Below, piece after piece: positions 32,811-37,821 of a stretch of DNA of 37,821 bases; within the stretch, counting starts at the first letter, position 1, and the number at the start of each line of letters is the position of its first letter. The DNA comes from Phenylobacterium sp. Lineage in GTDB: Bacteria > Pseudomonadota > Alphaproteobacteria > Caulobacterales > Caulobacteraceae. A model generated the notes under the pieces. The model was not told where the DNA came from and made no database searches. It saw nothing but the letters and a program-made list of their open reading frames with translations. Location of the stretch: the NCBI RefSeq assembly GCF_022402485.1, contig NZ_JAKRSA010000025.1:1-37821 (forward strand), read 5' to 3'. The position numbers were made by a program, and so were the translations under genes.

Positions 32811-35351
32811 CTAGAAGCGGTACTGAAGCTCCACGCCGAAGGTGCGCGGGAAGTTCAGCTTCACGGTCCGGCGGAAGGTGCCAGCAGCGGTGAGAGAGCT
32901 CGGGGTCGAGCTCTGCAGGGCCACCTCATCGGTGACGTTCTTCACATAGCCGATGATCGTGAAGCGAGCCTCGGCGTCCTTCCAGAGGGCGCGCAAATCA
33001 ATGTTCTCGTTCGACGGCGAGGTGTAGCGCGGCGAACCGAACACGCCGGTCTGCATGTCCCCGGTGTAGGTATAGGTCGCCCCGAGGGTGAGGCTGCCCG
33101 GGGTGAAGTCCATGGTGTAATTGCCGCCCAGATTGACCTTGTGTTCCGGGGTCATCGGGAGACGGCTGCCCACCAGGCTCTGGTTGCGGCTACCATTGGG
33201 TAGGGGCGCGCCCACCGGACGGGCACCCGCCTGCAGGGCCCGCGGATCATTGGTGTCCACGTAGCAGCAGCCTTCGGTGATCTCCGCATTGATATAGGCG
33301 TAGCTGCCGAACAGCTGCACGCCCGGCAGCGGCGCCCACTGACCTTCGACTTCGAGACCCCAGTTGAGAGCCTCAAGGTTCAGGAACTGAGTGCCCGTCG
33401 AGCCCGTGGTCTGGTTCAGCACGACGGTCAGCGGAGCCTGGAAGCCCTGATAGTCAGCGTAGAACAGGGCGGTGTTGAGCTGGAACGTGCCGCCCCAGGT
33501 CTTCTTCAGGCCCAGCTCGTAGTTGTCCACATACTCGGCGTCAGCATAGGGGAAGGGCGTCAGGCCGTTGGAGGCCAGCCAGCCCCCGGACTTATAGCCC
33601 CGGCTGTAGCGGAGGTAGGCGTTGGTGTCGGCATCGGGCTCCCACTGGAGGCCCAAGGTGCCGGTGAAGGCGTCGTACTCGGCGCTCAGATCCCGCTCCA
33701 GGCCACCCGTGGCCACAGGCCGGAGGTTGCGATAGAGCGGATTGGCCTGACAGGCGGCGATGGTCGGCCCGCCGCACACCACGAAGGTGGTGAAGTCGAC
33801 GGCCAGACCCTGGCCCACCACGGCCGGAATGCCGCCAGCGGCCAGCACGGTCGTGGTGGTGTTGGTCCGCGACACGTAACGGGCAAAGTCGGTGCCGGTC
33901 TTTTCATCCTTGGACCAGCGCAGGCCCGCGGTCACCGACCACTGCTCGTTCAGGTCATAGTCGATCTGACCAAACACAGCGTAGGAGTCGACATTCAGAG
34001 TCCCGTCGACGAACAGATAGTTGCCGTTCGGGTTGAGGGGTGCCGCAGTACCAGTGGCCAGGTTGAGGGGGTTCTGCATGGCCGGGTCGCCCAGAACGCG
34101 CAGACCCTGGGGCTGCGAGTACTGCTGGTTGTACTGATAGATACCCGTGATCCACTGCAGCGGCCCGTCGTTGTTGGACGACAGGTTGATCTCGTTGGAA
34201 TACCACTTCTGATCTTCTTGATAGAAGAACCGCTGGTTCGGCGAGATGTTGGTCGCGGTATAGGCACCAAACGGCGTAGCCGCGGCGATGCTGAAGTTGC
34301 CGGTGCGCGCCGAACGGTCTTCGTCACCGGCGGTGTCGTAGACATATTCCTGGCGGCCAAAGAGGTACTTCAAGGTTGCGCCGCCCAGATCCCAGGTCAG
34401 GTCGAAGTGCAGACGCTGATGATCGCTCAGCTTGCCTTCATTGGTCTGGTTGGTGTTGATCTTGTAGGGATCAGCGGTGGAGGGATTGACGCCAGCGAAG
34501 CCCGAGGTCGGGTTATAATAGAGGGCCGAGTTGCCCAGGCCGGTGATCGAGGTGGTGTCGTAGGGGGTGATCACCGCCTCATGGACGTTACCGACGCCGT
34601 AGCTGTCGTCCCAGTCGAACTTGGTGTAGCGCAGGCGGGCGACGATGTTCTCGCCGAGATCAGCCTCGACCTGGGCCTCGAACATGTGGCGCTTCACCGC
34701 GCTGGTGTCGCCAGCCGGGCCGACGTTCTCGATGAAGCCTTCCTCACGGCGCTGAACCGAGCCGCCCACCAGGAAGCGGAGCCCCTCGGTGATGGGCCCG
34801 CTGACCAGCAGGTCGGTCTGCCAGGTGCCGTAATTGCCCACATTGGCGCGGATTTCGCCTTCGAACTCGTAGGCCGGACGCTTGCCGATGATGTTCAGGG
34901 CACCGCCGATGGAGTTCCGGCCATACAGGGTGCCCTGCGGGCCGCGCAGAATTTCGGTCCGCTCGATGAACAGCGACGGGGTCGAGGAGTCGGCCATCGA
35001 GTTGGAGAAGATGCCGTCCGAATAGAGCGCCACCGACGGGTCGGTACCGATGGCATTGGTCAGACGACCAAAGCCCCGGATCGAGAGACGGTCATTGTTG
35101 GAGTAGGCCACGCTGGGCGAGTTCCGCGCCAGGTCCTCGACCGTGGCGATCCCTAGAAGGTCGCGCCGCTCGCTGGTGTAGGCCGTCACGGCGACGGGCA
35201 CATCCTGCAGGCTCTGGTCGCGGCGCTCGGCGGTGACGACGAGCTCCTCGAGCATCGTGGCCTGCTGGGCCAGAGCCGGGGTTGCTGCAGCGATTGCCGC
35301 AGTGGAGACGCCCATGATGAAAAGGCTGCGCAAGCGCAGAGTGTTGGTCAT
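32811..35351 (-). CDS. TonB-dependent outer-membrane receptor
   Basis: An 846-residue energy-coupled outer-membrane transporter. Signal peptide about 1-28 (ending ATPALAQQ); a short N-terminus with EELVVTAERR near the TonB-interacting region; the plug domain about 40-160 with VAVTAYTSERR, IRGFGR and ILRGPQGTLYGRNSIGGALNI; then a 22-strand-type barrel ending GVELQYRF with terminal Phe. No N-terminal signalling (FecA) domain is present. The ATG is preceded by GGGAGGAAAACA. The ligand is not evident; family members in Caulobacterales import sugars, aromatic compounds or siderophores. A TetR regulator lies directly upstream on the same strand. Confidence 0.94.
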   Translation of the reverse strand: MTNTLRLRSLFIMGVSTAAIAAATPALAQQATMLEELVVTAERRDQSLQDVPVAVTAYTSERRDLLGIATVEDLARNSPSVAYSNNDRLSIRGFGRLTNAIGTDPSVALYSDGIFSNSMADSSTPSLFIERTEILRGPQGTLYGRNSIGGALNIIGKRPAYEFEGEIRANVGNYGTWQTDLLVSGPITEGLRFLVGGSVQRREEGFIENVGPAGDTSAVKRHMFEAQVEADLGENIVARLRYTKFDWDDSYGVGNVHEAVITPYDTTSITGLGNSALYYNPTSGFAGVNPSTADPYKINTNQTNEGKLSDHQRLHFDLTWDLGGATLKYLFGRQEYVYDTAGDEDRSARTGNFSIAAATPFGAYTATNISPNQRFFYQEDQKWYSNEINLSSNNDGPLQWITGIYQYNQQYSQPQGLRVLGDPAMQNPLNLATGTAAPLNPNGNYLFVDGTLNVDSYAVFGQIDYDLNEQWSVTAGLRWSKDEKTGTDFARYVSRTNTTTTVLAAGGIPAVVGQGLAVDFTTFVVCGGPTIAACQANPLYRNLRPVATGGLERDLSAEYDAFTGTLGLQWEPDADTNAYLRYSRGYKSGGWLASNGLTPFPYADAEYVDNYELGLKKTWGGTFQLNTALFYADYQGFQAPLTVVLNQTTGSTGTQFLNLEALNWGLEVEGQWAPLPGVQLFGSYAYINAEITEGCCYVDTNDPRALQAGARPVGAPLPNGSRNQSLVGSRLPMTPEHKVNLGGNYTMDFTPGSLTLGATYTYTGDMQTGVFGSPRYTSPSNENIDLRALWKDAEARFTIIGYVKNVTDEVALQSSTPSSLTAAGTFRRTVKLNFPRTFGVELQYRF

Positions 35352-35418
35352 TGTTTTCCTCCCAGCCGCCGCAGGCTCTTGTTTGGCCCGTCATGCGAAG
35401 TTGATAAGGATCAAGCTG

Positions 35419-35437
35419 GAACAGTCGAACGCTGTTC
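35419..35437 (-). promoter_or_regulatory. Palindrome upstream of the TonB receptor, possible TetR operator
   Basis: GAACAG-TCGAACG-CTGTTC, a perfect 6-bp inverted repeat with a 7-base centre, lies 68 bases before the receptor start in the 135-base promoter gap. Similar AACAG/CTGTT half-sites occur before the TetR gene. Confidence 0.45.
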
Positions 35438-35486
35438 GGATAGGCGAAAATTCATTCGGCGGCGCCAGTGCCCGTCACAGGCGAAT

Positions 35487-36101
35487 TTAGGGCCTGGAGA
35501 CCAGAGTTTCGAGGCCCTGAACGGCCTCCCGGACCGTCTGGCCGTCGAGTTGGCCGGGTCCGCCGCGGGCCAGGGCCAGGGCGGCGATTCCACGGGCGCA
35601 AGCCCAGATCCCCTGGGCGACCTGTCGGATAGACTCCGGCGTCGTGCCCTGTTTGAGGTCTTCGGCTGCCGCGCGGATCATCTCGGCAAAGGCCGAATTT
35701 TCCGCCTCCTCGACCTCCTCACGACGCCCAATTTCCCGGGGCTCATACATCAGTCCGTAGAGGGCTGGACGGGCGCGGACGAAGTTGAGGTAGGCCATAC
35801 CGGCCGCTCGAATTCCGCTGCCGTCCCCGCGAGCGTCGGTGGCTGTGCGCAGCGCTGCCGCCAGGTCCCGGAACCCTTCTGCGGCGAGGCCTGCGAGCAG
35901 GGCCTGCTTGTCGGCATAGTGATAATAGACCGTGCCCAGGGCCACGCCGGTCCGCCGGGCAATGGCCCGCAGACTCAGCGCCGAGACGCCTTCGGATTCC
36001 AGCAGGGCACTGGCCGCAGCCGAAAGCTGCGAGCGCACATTGCCTACATGATAGCTGCGTCGCCGAGCCAGCACCGCAGAGGTGGTCGCCGTCGTACCCA
36101 T
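35487..36101 (-). CDS. TetR/AcrR family transcriptional regulator
   Basis: A 204-residue regulator. The N-terminal helix-turn-helix spans about 20-70 (LSAAASALLESEGVSALSLRAIARRTGVALGTVYYHYADKQALLAGL). The C-terminal half has the TetR_C-like FVRARPALYGLMYEPREIGRREE segment. The ATG at 36101 is preceded by GGAGG; an in-frame upstream ATG at 36176 has no supporting site and overlaps the palindrome region. Immediate proximity to the TonB receptor and shared palindrome half-sites suggest it represses both genes. The ligand is unknown. Confidence 0.9.
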   Translation of the reverse strand: MGTTATTSAVLARRRSYHVGNVRSQLSAAASALLESEGVSALSLRAIARRTGVALGTVYYHYADKQALLAGLAAEGFRDLAAALRTATDARGDGSGIRAAGMAYLNFVRARPALYGLMYEPREIGRREEVEEAENSAFAEMIRAAAEDLKQGTTPESIRQVAQGIWACARGIAALALARGGPGQLDGQTVREAVQGLETLVSRP

Positions 36102-36120
36102 CTGCCCTCCGGGATGACGA

Positions 36121-36149
36121 GTTAACAGTGGTAACCTACGCCTGTTGAC
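36121..36149 (-). promoter_or_regulatory. Palindromes upstream of the TetR gene, possible autoregulatory operator
   Basis: GTTAACAG (36121-36128) and CTGTTGAC (36142-36149) form an inverted repeat with 7 of 8 matches. The left part also forms a local near-palindrome, GTTAACAGTGGTAAC. Both lie 20-50 bases before the TetR start, where a promoter is expected. The rest of the gap (36150-36349) shows no gene. Confidence 0.4.
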
Positions 36150-36349
36150 GTAACGGCGCCAAAGCCTTTGCTGCAAACAGACTCAACGGCCCTCAAGGGA
36201 GGAGGAACCCTTTTCGCCAGACGTTCCGGCACCTGCTGGGTTCAGGACAGCCCACCGACCCTGGGCCTGGGCTGGGGCGGCGCCGGGCAGGCGCGCCTGA
36301 AAGAGCGTTGGCCGCGACAGAGTCGGCACCGCCAGGCTGCGTGGCGCGC

Positions 36350-36790
36350 TCATCGACGACCGCCCCGAACCGTGCGCAGGACAGGCCGCTGTGCCGCGCG
36401 GGTCTCCGGCGACTGCCAGAGCGCCTCATCATCCCAGGCCTGTTCCCACCAGTCAGGGCTCGCCTCGACCTTGCGCCGCATGGGGGCATCATCGATCACC
36501 CGCACCACCTCGGCCTCGGCTTCATCCCAAACCACCGCCAGATCCAGACTGCGGGCGGCCTCGGCGGCGTTCAGCCGGCCAGCCTCACGTAACTCGGCCG
36601 CTCGATAGGGCGACAGGGACCGACGCACCCGCTGGGGCGACAGCCGGGTCTCCAGGTCAGCATGGGTCAGGACCGCTGCGATCAGGTCCGCCCCCGGGGC
36701 CTCCGGCCGCAAGGCCAGGTCCAATAGCGGGGCCGGGGCGCTGATCCGGCGGCGGGATGAGGTGCGGGCGGCGGGCATGAGGGTCTCCAT
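36350..36790 (-). CDS. Unrecognised protein divergent from the WYL regulator
   Basis: A 146-residue soluble, charged protein I do not recognise. It has an Arg/Ala/Pro-rich N-terminus, a middle helical region (LSPYRAAELREAGRLNAAEAARSLDLAVVWDEAEAEVVRVID) and an acidic/Trp-rich stretch DWWEQAWDDEALW, then a basic tail RTVRGGRR. No signal peptide, membrane helix or metal motif is visible. Two starts are possible: 36790, or 36778, which has GGAGA at good spacing. It is divergent from, and 63 bases away from, the WYL regulator start, so it may be regulated by or act with that protein. That it is a real gene is likely from position, GC-typical codon use and absence of a better frame, but not certain. 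Confidence 0.6.
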   Translation of the reverse strand: METLMPAARTSSRRRISAPAPLLDLALRPEAPGADLIAAVLTHADLETRLSPQRVRRSLSPYRAAELREAGRLNAAEAARSLDLAVVWDEAEAEVVRVIDDAPMRRKVEASPDWWEQAWDDEALWQSPETRAAQRPVLRTVRGGRR

Positions 36791-36853
36791 GGGCTCTCGA
36801 CACCCTGGACCCTAAGGGGCTCTTGCGTCAGAATCGGACGTAGGAGAAAGCCC

Positions 36854-37821
36854 ATGCGACATGAGAAGGCCGCCCTGCTCCTGCAGCTGGCCCGGGCCCT
36901 GGCCAGCACCGCCGAGGGCCTGACCCTGGACGAGATGGCCCAGGCGATCGGGGTGGGGCGGCGCACTGCCGAGCGGATGCGGGATGCCTTGCGCGATCTC
37001 TTTCCGCAGTTCGAGGAGATCGATGATCCGCCGACCCGGCGCTTTCGCATCCCCGCGGGCCTCGACGCCCTCTTCCAGACCCCCGACACTGAAGAGCTCG
37101 GTGCCCTGCGCGCCGCCGCCGAGCAGTTCCGCGCCACCGGCGCTCAGGGCCGCGCCGCCGCCTTGGCCCGGCTGGAAACCAAGGTCTTGTCGGCCATGCG
37201 CGCGCCGGCCCGCCGCCGGCTGGCCCCCGACCTTGAAGCCATGCTCCAGGCTGAGGCCATCGCCCTGTCGCCGGGCCCCCGCCCCTTCGAGGATGAAACC
37301 GTGCTGCGCCTGGTCCGTGAGGCTCTGCTGAGCCTGCGCCAGCTGAGCTTCGTCTATCTGGGGGGCAGCACGCCAGGTCGGCGGCGGCAGGTGACCCCCC
37401 TGGGTCTTCTGTTTGGCCGCAGCAACTATCTGCTGGCCGCCGAGGGCGACGGCGGCGCCCCCCGGACCTGGCGCCTGGACCGGCTGTCGCAGGTGAGCGT
37501 GCTGGACCAGCCGGGCACCCCGCCCCCGGATTTCTCCTTGAACGCCTTCGTCGATCGCAGCTTTGGCATTTATCAGGATGAGGTGGAGTCGGTGCGCCTT
37601 CGGGTCCGCCCCCATGGGGCCGAGGAGGCGCTGGGATGGCGGTTTCACTCGACCCAGGACATCACCCCCCAGCCGGACGGCTCTGTGCTGATCGCCTTTC
37701 AGGCCAGCGGCATGCGCGAGCTCGCCTGGCATCTGTTCAGTTGGGGGGACAAAGTGGAGATCCTCGGGCCACCCCGGCTGAAAGCCATGATGGCCGAACA
37801 GCTGAGCCTGGCCTTGTCGGT
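36854..37821 (+). CDS. WYL-domain transcriptional regulator, 5' part
   Basis: Runs off the right edge; 322 codons are present without a stop. The N-terminal DeoR-like helix-turn-helix (about 1-60) reads LLLQLARALASTAEGLTLDEMAQAIGV followed by GRRTAERMRDAL. A WYL domain (about 160-225) follows with RQLSFVYLGG, then QVTPLGLLFGRSNYLLAA and RTWRLDRLSQVSVLD, and a WCX-like C-terminal domain (about 245-320) containing VRLRVRPHGAEEAL. WYL domains are ligand sensors in many regulators, including some tied to CRISPR or phage defence and others to DNA damage. Nothing here shows which. TAGGAGA precedes the ATG. Confidence 0.88.
   Translation, partial: MRHEKAALLLQLARALASTAEGLTLDEMAQAIGVGRRTAERMRDALRDLFPQFEEIDDPPTRRFRIPAGLDALFQTPDTEELGALRAAAEQFRATGAQGRAAALARLETKVLSAMRAPARRRLAPDLEAMLQAEAIALSPGPRPFEDETVLRLVREALLSLRQLSFVYLGGSTPGRRRQVTPLGLLFGRSNYLLAAEGDGGAPRTWRLDRLSQVSVLDQPGTPPPDFSLNAFVDRSFGIYQDEVESVRLRVRPHGAEEALGWRFHSTQDITPQPDGSVLIAFQASGMRELAWHLFSWGDKVEILGPPRLKAMMAEQLSLALS

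Noticed and set aside
34218..35156. A 312-codon plus-strand open frame inside the TonB receptor gene
   Set aside because: The receptor on the other strand has full domain structure and this frame has none.

Overview
This window is a GC-rich chromosomal segment from an alphaproteobacterium, most likely of the family Caulobacteraceae (Caulobacter, Phenylobacterium or a close relative). The clues are the zauP-zapA cell-division pair next to a 6S RNA and 5-formyl-THF cyclo-ligase, an rcdA (DUF1465) gene for the ClpXP adaptor of CtrA degradation, the short alphaproteobacterial type of ribosomal protein L31, and a TonB-dependent receptor paired with a TetR regulator. No rRNA or tRNA gene is visible, so the genus cannot be fixed. 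Two genes run off the window: groEL at the left edge and a WYL regulator at the right edge.

Layout. (1) 1-4.75 kb: the groEL 3' end and its terminator; a solitary, lower-GC Mrr-type restriction gene; then a leftward block of zauP, zapA, 6S RNA, cyclo-ligase, a YmdB-type phosphoesterase and a small membrane protein. (2) 4.8-12.15 kb: a rightward central-carbon block of tkt, purT, a GNAT acetyltransferase, gap, pgk and class II fba, closed by a strong terminator. (3) 12.2-13.1 kb: the leftward iron-storage pair bfd and bfr, each preceded by a similar palindrome. (4) 13.1-17.7 kb: thiE, an inositol-phosphatase-family gene, a Tat-type glycerophosphodiesterase, and a leftward ABC exporter. (5) 17.8-20.1 kb: rpmE, rcdA, a DUF1192 gene and a quinone oxidoreductase. 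(6) 20.5-29.4 kb: two tandem GPH-type MFS transporters, a regulator with two TetR DNA-binding domains, an SDR, a bifunctional enoyl-CoA hydratase/3-hydroxyacyl-CoA dehydrogenase and a thiolase, which looks like a beta-oxidation-type catabolic region. (7) 29.5-31.1 kb: a DUF2061 membrane protein and dps, again behind the TTGC-N9-GCAA-like palindrome, then a convergent exported alpha/beta hydrolase. (8) 31.1-37.8 kb: an outer-membrane barrel protein with a Pro/Thr linker, fused end-to-start (TAAATG) with the hydrolase; a TonB-dependent receptor and its TetR regulator; an unrecognised protein; and a divergent WYL regulator.

Most of the window is conserved housekeeping. The parts most worth a second look are the shared palindrome linking bfd, bfr and dps; the double-TetR regulator and its surroundings; the barrel/hydrolase pair; the AACAG/CTGTT palindromes around the receptor and its TetR gene; and the lone Mrr enzyme. 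I saw no CRISPR array, insertion sequence, prophage or obvious multi-gene defence island. All assignments come from reading motifs and gene order by eye; no database search was run.
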